Of a stretch of 13,788 bases of DNA, positions 7,203-13,300 are shown piece by piece. Origin of the DNA: Caryophanales bacterium UBA4694 (lineage in GTDB: Bacteria > Bacillota_I > Bacilli_A > RFN20 > CAG-288); assembly GCA_002404835.1 (NCBI GenBank), contig DHKM01000030.1, positions 1-13,788 of the forward strand. The letters are read 5' to 3'. The notes under the pieces are model-generated. The model was not told the DNA's origin, made no database searches, and saw only the letters and a program-made list of their open reading frames with translations. Numbering within the stretch: position 1 is the first letter of the stretch; each line of letters begins with the position of its first letter. The position numbers and the translations under genes were made by a program.

Positions 7203-7238
7203 CGCACCTATTATATAACATTTTTATAATTATTTAAA
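7203..7238 (-). promoter_or_regulatory. Promoter of the HTH/restriction operon
   Basis: On the minus strand the -10 TATAAT is at 7215-7210 and a partial -35 TTTAAA at 7238-7233, spacing 17. Transcription would start near 7203, giving a 5' leader of only about 16 nt that begins at the ribosome site. The promoter lies between the terminator after tmRNA and the regulator gene, so the cassette has its own promoter. Confidence 0.6.
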
Positions 7239-7262
7239 GACTAAGGAACGAAATTCAGCATG

Positions 7263-7292
7263 AAAAAAGGCATCCAATTTACTTAGGATGCC
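7263..7292 (-). terminator. Intrinsic terminator now serving tmRNA
   Basis: Minus strand: GGCATCC (7292-7286) pairs perfectly with GGATGCC (7275-7269), followed by TTTTTT (7268-7263). It lies about 70 nt beyond the tmRNA CCA end. In the circular form of the island it would follow the recombinase gene instead, and the TAA ending that longer reading frame would lie in the hairpin loop. Confidence 0.88.
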
Positions 7293-7298
7293 ATTCAA

Positions 7299-7347
7299 GA
7301 ACCAAACCCAGGAAACCATTTGCGTTATGGAAACCTAAGGGTGGTTC
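7299..7347 (-). ncRNA. Long imperfect hairpin in the tmRNA trailer
   Basis: On either strand this 49-nt stretch folds as a single hairpin. Stem blocks are GAACCA with TGGTTC (7299-7304/7342-7347), CCC with GGG (7307-7309/7339-7341), AGG with CCT (7310-7312/7334-7336) and CCAT with ATGG (7316-7319/7327-7330), separated by small bulges and a 3+3 internal loop. It lies between tmRNA and its terminator, overlaps the candidate attachment arm, and may affect 3' processing. It may equally be a by-product of attachment-site and coding constraints. Confidence 0.4.
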
Positions 7348-7370
7348 ATCTCCAATCACGTTTGGTGGAG
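7342..7370. other. attR candidate: inverted arm plus core at the tmRNA 3' end
   Basis: Arm TGGTTCATCTCCAATC at 7342-7357, a 3-nt spacer, and core TTTGGTGGAG at 7361-7370. Core bases 7363-7370 are the last eight nucleotides of tmRNA, so insertion preserves the RNA. The arm matches the reverse complement of 128-143 at 14 of 16 positions. Confidence 0.75.
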
Positions 7371-7763
7371 ATGACGAGAGTCGAACTCGTGTCCGAACAA
7401 GAAATCTACCCTAGGACTACAGTTTATCTTGTAATTGATTTCGAAATCCTTCGGTTACAAGCAACCAACAGAATTCCCATCTTTCCTGATTAGTCATAGT
7501 CTTTGGAAAAGAAGCAAAGGCCATAACTTTTGTTCTTTAAGAGCAATATAGAATGAACAAAAGAGATTCTAGATTGCCGCACGATGCGGGTTTATAAGCC
7601 CGAAAAAGTTAAAATGACTGATTAAGCAGCCATGGCGACCATATTGCAGGTCGGAACGTGCATCATAACTGGTTTATTGGCACTTGTAATTGTGTCGGCT
7701 GTTAAGGAAGCCACTCCACTGCCCCAAAATGTCCTTCTCGCCCGTCGAAACCGGAACATCCCC
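7363..7763 (-). ncRNA. ssrA: Transfer-messenger RNA (tmRNA)
   Basis: A 401-nt tmRNA that rescues stalled ribosomes and tags their products for proteolysis. The 5' end GGGGATG followed by TTCCGGTTTCGACGGG is the conserved tmRNA start. The 3' end has a T arm (ACGAG-TTCGACT-CTCGT) and CATCTCC-A-CCA; GGGGAUG pairs with CAUCUCC over 7 bp with one G-U. The tag frame runs from the GCC resume codon at 7681 to TAA at 7622 and encodes ANKPVMMHVPTCNMVAMAA, ending in the ALAA-like AMAA degron. An in-frame GCC six codons earlier (7699) is a less likely resume codon. CCA is genomically encoded and forms part of the putative attachment core. Confidence 0.97.
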
Positions 7764-7781
7764 ATTTCTTCAAGCTAAATT

Positions 7782-7810
7782 ATTATAACGACTGAAATAA
7801 TTGAATTCAA
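7782..7810 (-). promoter_or_regulatory. tmRNA promoter
   Basis: Minus strand TTGAAT (7810-7805), 17-nt spacer, perfect TATAAT (7787-7782). The predicted start is about 12 nt upstream of the mature 5' GGGG, consistent with removal of a short leader by RNase P. Confidence 0.82.
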
Positions 7811-7822
7811 GGACCATAATAA

Positions 7823-7854
7823 AAGACTGCCTAGGAAAAATCCTATGCAGTCTT
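7823..7854 (-). terminator. Intrinsic terminator of the dikinase gene
   Basis: Minus strand AAGACTGC-A-TAGGA (7854-7841) pairs with TCCTA-G-GCAGTCTT (7836-7823) with one mismatch, loop TTTT, followed by a T-rich run. It lies about 20 nt after the stop codon and separates this gene from the tmRNA promoter. Confidence 0.85.
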
Positions 7855-7875
7855 GTTTTTGACTAATTTCAGTAA

Positions 7876-10623
7876 TTAGTACTGATATTTGCCTTCAGCT
7901 CTGATAGCGGCCTGAGCAGCAGCAAGTCTGGCACCAGGGACACGGAACGGAGAGCAGCTGACATAATCCATACCAACATTGTGGAATTCAGCGATAGATT
8001 CTGGATCACCACCGGCTTCACCGCAGACACCGCACTGAAGATCCGGATTGGCAGCCTTGCCTTCCTTGACAGACATAGCAATCAATCTGACGACGCCATC
8101 ATGATCAATAGTCTTGAACGGATCGAAATCAATAAGGTTTTCAGCAAGATATTCTTTGATATAAGAAGAATAATCATTTCTGGAGAAGCCAAATGTGAAC
8201 TGAGTAAGATCGTTGGTTCCATAGCTGAAGTATGCAGCATCTTTACCGATATCGCCACCAGTAAGAGCAGCACGTGGAGTCTCAACCATTGTACCAACAA
8301 TGTACTTCATCTTCTTATCATAGTTGGATTCAGCAATGATCTTGTCGGCAACATCAGAAACAAGTTTCTTAACAAACTTGAATTCTTTAGCAGCAACAAC
8401 CTGAGGAACCATCATAGAAGCAGTGATATGAACTTTCTTACCACCCTTGCTTAATTCTTCCTCAGCTCTTAAGGCAGCCTTAATGACAGCTTCAGCCTGC
8501 ATTTTTCCGATTTCCGGATAAACAACGTCAAGACGGCATCCACGTAAGCCCATCATCGGGTTTGTCATATGGAGTTCAGTAATTCTATGCTTGACTTCTT
8601 CGACAGTCTTGCCGGTCTTCTTGGCAAGATCAACGATATCTTCTTCCTTGGTCGGGAGATATTCATCAAGCGGCGGGTCAAGCAATCTGACAGAGAACTT
8701 GACATTTCCTAAAGCCAAATACATCTTGTAGAAATCGTCTTCCTGGAACTTTTCAAGCTGATCGAGATATTTGACTCTCTCTTCAGTGGAGTTGGCAAGA
8801 ATCATTTCCTGCATGATGATAAGTCTATCTTTACCACGGAACATATGTTCAGTTCTGCAAAGACCAATACCCTTAGCGCCAAAACGGATAGCATTGGCAG
8901 CTTCTTCCGGAGTATCAGCATTGGCGTAGACGTGGATTCTGGCATACTTATCAGCCCATTTAAGGACCTTTACAAAGTTGGCATTGTCTCCACCCTCTTT
9001 GGTTTCGACAGCACCATCATAGATGACACCAGTAGAACCATTGATGGAAATGACATCGCCTTCTTTATATTTATGGCCACCCAATTCCATGGTCTTTTCA
9101 GCTTCATTGACCTTGATATCGCCACAGCCAGTGATACAAGTCTTACCAATTTGTCTTGCAACAACAGCAGCATGAGAAGTCATACCGCCTCTCATGGTAA
9201 GAACACCCTGAGCAGCGACCATACCACCTAAATCTTCCGGAGAAGTTTCGGCTCTGACAAGAATAAGTTTAGCATCCTTGTCTTTAGCAACAATCTTCTG
9301 AGCTTCTTCAGCAGTGAAGACGATGTGTCCGACAGCAGCACCCGGGCCAGCAGCATTTCCTCTTCCGATGACGACAGCCTTTGCTTCAGCTGCAGCAACG
9401 AAATTCGGATGTAAGAGCTGATCCAAAGATCTCGGATCGACTCTGAGAAGAGCTTCTTCTTCATTGATCAAGCCTTCCTTGACAAGGTCGGTTGCAATCT
9501 GAAGAGCGGCAGGTCCAGTTCTCTTTCCGTTACGGGTCTGGAGAAAGTAAAGAACACCATCTTGAACCGTGAACTCGAAGTCCTGCATATCCTTATAGTG
9601 AGCCTCAAGTTTCTTAGCAGAATCGACAAGCTGCTTGTAAATCTTCGGCTGCTGTTCCTTAAGGGCATCAATATGAAGCGGAGTACGGATACCTGCAACG
9701 ACATCTTCACCCTGGGCATTAATAAGATACTCAGCAAAGATTTCATTCTTACCATCAGTAGGCTGACGAGTAAAACCAACACCAGTACCAGAGTTGTCAT
9801 TCATATTACCGAAGGCCATCTGCTGAACGTTGACAGCAGTTCCCCAAGAATACGGAATGTTGTTCATCTCTCTGTAGAGATTTGCTCTTTCATTATCCCA
9901 AGAGTGGAAGATAGCCTTGACAGCAGTCATAAGCTGATCTTCAGGATTGCTCGGGAATTCTTCATTGAAGGTCTTCTTATAATATGCCTTGTACTTAGCA
10001 ATGAGTTCCTTCAAATCTTCGACCGGAACGTCCTTATCGTTCTTGATGCCCTTCTCAGCTTTGACAGCATCGAGCATGGCATCCATTTCATCTCTTGGCC
10101 ATCCCTTGGCAATGTTGGTGAACATCAAGATGAAACGTCTATAGCAGTCATAGGCAAATCTTTCCTTGCCACTTTCCTTAGCCAAGGCTTCGACGGTTTC
10201 ATCATTGAGACCAAGGTTAAGAATGGTATCCATCATACCCGGCATAGAAACTCTAGCACCAGATCTGACAGAAACGAGCAACGGTTTCGGACCTTTGCCA
10301 AATGTACGACCAGTTCTTTCCTGTAATTCCTTTAAAGCGACTTTGATCTGCTTCTGGATGTTAGCAGAAATCTTTCTACCAGCATCATAGTAGGCTGTGC
10401 ATGCTTCAGTAGTGATAGTGAAGCCATCCGGAATTCTGATTCCGATGTGAGCCATTTCAGCAAGACCAGCGCCCTTGCCACCAAGTAACGGTTTTCCTAA
10501 TCCATAACCATCCTTGAAAGCATAGACATACTGACCAGCAACATACTTTGTCTTGGAAGCTCTCTTCGTTGCAGTTTTCTTTGCAACCGGCTTCTTAGCG
10601 ACAGTCTTTTTCTTAGTAGCCAT
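7876..10623 (-). CDS. ppdK: Pyruvate, phosphate dikinase
   Basis: A 915-residue cytoplasmic enzyme interconverting pyruvate + ATP + phosphate with phosphoenolpyruvate + AMP + diphosphate, used glycolytically or gluconeogenically in many anaerobes. Domains in order: N-terminal nucleotide-binding domain (LLGGKGAGLAEMAHIG, GFTITTEAC, SVRSGARVSMPGMMDT), swivelling phosphohistidine domain (TMRGGMTSHAAVVARQIGK, catalytic His484), and C-terminal PEP/pyruvate TIM barrel ending QCGVCGEAGGDP with the catalytic Cys at about 867. It is longer than the usual 870-890 residues because of a Lys/Ala-rich N-terminal extension of about 28 residues (MATKKKTVAKKPVAKKTATK and onward). The start is supported by GGAGGAG 5 nt before ATG. 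Monocistronic: it has its own promoter and terminator. Confidence 0.98.
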   Translation of the reverse strand: MATKKKTVAKKPVAKKTATKRASKTKYVAGQYVYAFKDGYGLGKPLLGGKGAGLAEMAHIGIRIPDGFTITTEACTAYYDAGRKISANIQKQIKVALKELQERTGRTFGKGPKPLLVSVRSGARVSMPGMMDTILNLGLNDETVEALAKESGKERFAYDCYRRFILMFTNIAKGWPRDEMDAMLDAVKAEKGIKNDKDVPVEDLKELIAKYKAYYKKTFNEEFPSNPEDQLMTAVKAIFHSWDNERANLYREMNNIPYSWGTAVNVQQMAFGNMNDNSGTGVGFTRQPTDGKNEIFAEYLINAQGEDVVAGIRTPLHIDALKEQQPKIYKQLVDSAKKLEAHYKDMQDFEFTVQDGVLYFLQTRNGKRTGPAALQIATDLVKEGLINEEEALLRVDPRSLDQLLHPNFVAAAEAKAVVIGRGNAAGPGAAVGHIVFTAEEAQKIVAKDKDAKLILVRAETSPEDLGGMVAAQGVLTMRGGMTSHAAVVARQIGKTCITGCGDIKVNEAEKTMELGGHKYKEGDVISINGSTGVIYDGAVETKEGGDNANFVKVLKWADKYARIHVYANADTPEEAANAIRFGAKGIGLCRTEHMFRGKDRLIIMQEMILANSTEERVKYLDQLEKFQEDDFYKMYLALGNVKFSVRLLDPPLDEYLPTKEEDIVDLAKKTGKTVEEVKHRITELHMTNPMMGLRGCRLDVVYPEIGKMQAEAVIKAALRAEEELSKGGKKVHITASMMVPQVVAAKEFKFVKKLVSDVADKIIAESNYDKKMKYIVGTMVETPRAALTGGDIGKDAAYFSYGTNDLTQFTFGFSRNDYSSYIKEYLAENLIDFDPFKTIDHDGVVRLIAMSVKEGKAANPDLQCGVCGEAGGDPESIAEFHNVGMDYVSCSPFRVPGARLAAAQAAIRAEGKYQY

Positions 10624-10662
10624 TATTGCTCCTCCATTTTAAAAAAGATTAGACCGTTAATT

Positions 10663-10671
10663 ATTCTAACA
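10663..10671 (-). promoter_or_regulatory. Extended -10 promoter of ppdK
   Basis: Minus strand TGT-TAGAAT (10671-10663) is an extended -10 element about 40 nt upstream of the start codon; no good -35 is seen. The region 10624-10797 is AT-rich and holds the divergent promoters of this gene and the dehydrogenase; I see no other gene in it. Confidence 0.5.
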
Positions 10672-10745
10672 TATGTTTCAAAGCATTGAGAAATAAAACT
10701 AGAATTTACTTTATTTTTTATTAAAATTTAATTGCTGATATTTCA

Positions 10746-10775
10746 TTGTTTTCTCATAACAACTGAGATTAGAAT
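10746..10775 (+). promoter_or_regulatory. Candidate promoter of the alcohol dehydrogenase gene
   Basis: TTGTTT at 10746-10751 and TAGAAT at 10770-10775 with an 18-nt spacer, giving a short leader before the ribosome site AAGGAGA. Moderate match only. Confidence 0.35.
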
Positions 10776-10797
10776 CGAAAGAAAAGGAGAGTTGATT

Positions 10798-11898
10798 ATG
10801 CCAAACGATAGCTTTACGTTTTATTGTCCGACCAAAATTTACTTTAGAGAGAATGGTTTGAATACAATCGGTGATATCATTGCAAAAGACTATGGATTCA
10901 AAAGAGTTTTTCTTGTCTATGGCGGAAAACATTTAAAAGACTCGAAACAATACGACATCATCTGTGAATCCTTAAGAAAGAACCAAATACATTTCATCGA
11001 TTATGGCGGAATCAGTGCGAATCCTGATATCGAAGATGTCTTAAAAATGGTTTCCATGGCCAGGGCCTTTCAGCCCGAGCTCATTCTAGGCTGCGGCGGA
11101 GGTAGTGTTATCGATGCCGCTAAGAGTCTTGCGAACGGTTATTATTATGACGGAAATCCTCTTGATTTCAATAAAAGGATTTTAAAACCTTTACATGCAT
11201 TGCCAATCGCTACTATTTTAACGATTGCCGCTTCCGGATCTGAAATGTCAGACTCTTGTGTCATTTCGGACCGCAAACATAATTTCAAGAATGGTTTCAA
11301 TAGCGAAACAAATCGTCCTTTGTTTTCCTTATTGGATCCGACTTTGACTTACTCTGTTTCCCCTTATCAGACTTCCATGGGTATTATCGACATGTTTTGC
11401 CACACTTTTGAACGTTATTTTTCCTTGTCTCATCAGATTGAGCCATGCGATGAAATAGCCTTGGCGGTTTTGAAAGAAATCGTAGAAACTAGCAAAAACG
11501 TTTTTGATCATTTAGACGATTACGAAACAAGAAGGGCGCTGATGATTTTATCTACAGTTGCTCATAATGGGTTTACCAGTTATGGAAAATCCTTCTGCTT
11601 CCGTATCCATCAAGCCGAGCATAAATTATCAGGAGCTTATCCCCTTTTGACTCACGGTCAAGGGATTGCTTTATTGATGGTGGATTTTCTAAAAATAAAC
11701 AAAGATAAAATCCAAGACAAGATCATTCATTTCGGAAGCATCGTATTCAACTTAAAAGCTTCAGATGTTGATACCGTTATCGAGACATTGAGAAACTGGC
11801 TCAACTCTTTCCCAATTTACCACAGCTTTTCTGAACTTCCCTTTGCAGTTTCAGATGACTTATTAGAAAAAGCTCATGAACTTTTGAAGATAAAATAG
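10798..11898 (+). CDS. Iron-containing alcohol dehydrogenase (YqhD/BDH-like)
   Basis: A 366-residue cytoplasmic NAD(P)H-dependent alcohol/aldehyde oxidoreductase of the group III (Fe) family. The nucleotide-binding loop GCGGGSVIDAAKSLA spans 98-112. The metal ligands fit the family pattern: Asp198 and His202 in GIIDMFCHTFE, His275 in HQAEHKLS and His286 in LLTHGQGIA. The resemblance to DAFVHTxE of YqhD and butanol dehydrogenases suggests reduction of aldehydes, perhaps using NADPH; the substrate is not visible. The start at MPNDSF is chosen over an in-frame ATG at 10732 because AAGGAGA lies 7 nt upstream and because the family starts just before the FYCPTKIYF strand. Transcribed divergently from ppdK. 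Confidence 0.93.
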   Translation: MPNDSFTFYCPTKIYFRENGLNTIGDIIAKDYGFKRVFLVYGGKHLKDSKQYDIICESLRKNQIHFIDYGGISANPDIEDVLKMVSMARAFQPELILGCGGGSVIDAAKSLANGYYYDGNPLDFNKRILKPLHALPIATILTIAASGSEMSDSCVISDRKHNFKNGFNSETNRPLFSLLDPTLTYSVSPYQTSMGIIDMFCHTFERYFSLSHQIEPCDEIALAVLKEIVETSKNVFDHLDDYETRRALMILSTVAHNGFTSYGKSFCFRIHQAEHKLSGAYPLLTHGQGIALLMVDFLKINKDKIQDKIIHFGSIVFNLKASDVDTVIETLRNWLNSFPIYHSFSELPFAVSDDLLEKAHELLKIK

Positions 11899-11910
11899 AA
11901 CTGCTTGTAT

Positions 11911-11916
11911 TATAAT
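11911..11916 (+). promoter_or_regulatory. -10 element before the membrane protein gene
   Basis: A perfect TATAAT 12 nt after the dehydrogenase stop with no good -35 at standard spacing (TTGAAG at 11884 is 21 nt away). It may give the downstream gene its own promoter; the 63-nt gap would also allow read-through. Confidence 0.4.
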
Positions 11917-11961
11917 AGACACAGCTACGTGTGCTTGTAGTCAAACCATAGGAGGGCCTTT

Positions 11962-13104
11962 ATGGCTGAAAAAACAAAAAAACAGGCAGATTCCGCATTA
12001 CTGGATTTCAACGCCTCTTGGATTACGATGGTCATTTATATTGCCTATTTAGGTGGTATGATCTTCTTACAAAGATTTGTATTCAATTCAATTTTCTCTT
12101 CAGGTAACGAATTCAATTATTATGTCTTTATCATCGTTTCATTTTTGGTTGGAATTCTTCTTTCCTTATTTATTTATAACGGAAGTAAGATTCTTGGTGC
12201 TAAACTGAGCGGTTACAAAGTTGTTTACACAAAATTCTTAGGATTCACAATCGATAATTCAAAAGAAAAAAGACAAGTATCATTCAATATTATGGACATA
12301 GGCGATATGATGATGCGTTTTTCTCCAATTGACGATGATATCAAAAAGAATCCACGAAAGATTTTCTATTTTGGCTTAATAGGTGAAGCAATTCTCTTCG
12401 TTGTTCTTCTCATTCTGTTCTTTGTTTTAGGACTAAAGAAAGAAGCGAACATTACCTCCTTCATTGGATATATGTCGTTATTTGCAGGAATCTATAGTCT
12501 GATTATGGTTCTTTACGAATTCATTCCGTTCCGTCAAGATAAACCGACTGACTTCTTCAACCTCATGATGACAAAGACGGAAGAAGAAAAGGAATGTTTC
12601 AATATCTTTGCAGTCAATTTCAAAAGAGAACTTACTGGAGAAGATTTCCTTGTTCCTGATTATAACGAGTTTATTTCTTATTATCCGGTTCACACATTAT
12701 ATTATGTCTATCTGAATTATCTTTATGACAACGAATTAGAAAAAGCCGCTTCTACATTAGAAGAAATGAAGAAGAACATCAAAAAATTTGATGAAAATGA
12801 GAGATATCTTCCACAAATGGAATCAATGTATCTTAGATATTTGATTGAGGACGTTGCCGGAGCAGATAAAGTCTATCTTACCTTGAAAAGTGAAGATAAA
12901 TCCAATATCATCCATCCTCAGGATTTAGGTGATTACCGAACCGCAATAGCAGTCTTCCATTACATTTCCAAAGACAATGATTCCTACAAAAAGGCGGTTT
13001 CCGACTTTGATAAAAAAGTCAAGAATTGCGTTCAAAGCAAACGTGTAGAAAAAGAAAAAGAATTATTTGAAAGCATGAAAGCTTCCATCGAAAATCAAAA
13101 ATAA
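11962..13104 (+). CDS. Membrane protein resembling an M50 (site-2-type) metalloprotease without its HExxH motif
   Basis: A 380-residue protein with four likely membrane segments: about residues 15-37, 48-70, 130-155 and 164-187. A soluble C-terminal half of about 190 residues is rich in helical, TPR-like sequence (YVYLNYLYDNELEKAASTLE). The layout resembles Firmicutes M50-type membrane proteases: IYNGSKILGAKLSGYKVV occupies the place of HELGHxxxxxLxGYK, MRFSPIDDDIKKNPRKIFYF resembles the conserved SPP...G.IPYVLYN region, and YEFIPFRQDKPTDFFNL resembles the NLIP...NDGYN segment. The His-Glu-x-x-His residues are replaced by Tyr-Asn-Gly-Ser-Lys, so it is probably not a zinc protease. Homology is my pattern reading, not a database result. 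AGGAGGG lies 5 nt before ATG. A strong terminator follows directly. Confidence 0.75.
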   Translation: MAEKTKKQADSALLDFNASWITMVIYIAYLGGMIFLQRFVFNSIFSSGNEFNYYVFIIVSFLVGILLSLFIYNGSKILGAKLSGYKVVYTKFLGFTIDNSKEKRQVSFNIMDIGDMMMRFSPIDDDIKKNPRKIFYFGLIGEAILFVVLLILFFVLGLKKEANITSFIGYMSLFAGIYSLIMVLYEFIPFRQDKPTDFFNLMMTKTEEEKECFNIFAVNFKRELTGEDFLVPDYNEFISYYPVHTLYYVYLNYLYDNELEKAASTLEEMKKNIKKFDENERYLPQMESMYLRYLIEDVAGADKVYLTLKSEDKSNIIHPQDLGDYRTAIAVFHYISKDNDSYKKAVSDFDKKVKNCVQSKRVEKEKELFESMKASIENQK

Positions 13105-13108
13105 AATT

Positions 13109-13136
13109 GGTCGGAGAAAAATTTCTCCGACCTTTT
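13109..13136 (+). terminator. Strong intrinsic terminator
   Basis: GGTCGGAGAAA (13109-13119) pairs perfectly with TTTCTCCGACC (13122-13132) over 11 bp with a 2-nt formal loop, followed by TTTT. It lies 5 nt after the membrane protein stop. The A/T symmetry near the loop could also support termination from the other strand. Confidence 0.92.
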
Positions 13137-13300
13137 CAAATCTTGCATGCCACTAACAGAAGTTGAGAAAGAAGAAATACCTTAAAGGCTTCCTGTTTTA
13201 CAGGCTGATTCGGCGTTTTGGACACCTACTTATTTATTGACTTTAACCCGAAATTCATGATATTGATTGCAGCATTGATATCCCTATCATGCTTGCTCTT
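13137..13300 (-). ncRNA. Possible omega/reRNA region at the TnpB 3' end
   Basis: TnpB nucleases use a guide RNA whose scaffold overlaps the 3' end of tnpB and the right end of the element. The non-coding stretch 13137-13225 contains a hairpin CCTGT-TTT-ACAGG (13192-13204) and the near-palindrome CCTTAAAGG (13180-13188), compatible with a right-end structure. The exact element end is not identifiable, so boundaries are nominal. Confidence 0.3.

Larger units (their letters stand above)
111..7370. mobile_element. Serine-recombinase genomic island inserted at the ssrA 3' end, carrying a DpnII-type defence cassette
   Basis: The segment is bounded by identical 10-mers TTTGGTGGAG at 111-120 and 7361-7370, in direct orientation, about 7250 bp apart. 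The right copy overlaps the last 8 nt of tmRNA including CCA; the left copy overlaps the last codons of the recombinase gene. All seven genes inside lie on the minus strand. Joining the ends gives a core flanked by near-perfect inverted arms (128-143 and 7342-7357), typical of a large serine recombinase attP. Cargo: HTH regulator, two adenine methylases, DpnII endonuclease, ATPase and an unknown protein. What is seen: the repeats, the arms and the gene content. Inferred: that they are attL and attR and that the element can excise. Confidence 0.82.

Noticed and set aside
7190..7245. C-box style operator for the HTH regulator (AGTCT and AGACT near the promoter).
   Set aside because: The elements are short, unevenly spaced and one overlaps the ribosome site; not better than chance.
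7876..10623. Many long plus-strand and alternate-frame open frames across the dikinase gene.
   Set aside because: They are shadows of a highly conserved coding gene with biased codon use and lack ribosome sites.
10732..10797. N-terminal extension of the alcohol dehydrogenase from an ATG at 10732.
   Set aside because: No ribosome site there, the extension lies across the candidate promoter, and the family starts at about the residue set by the ATG at 10798.
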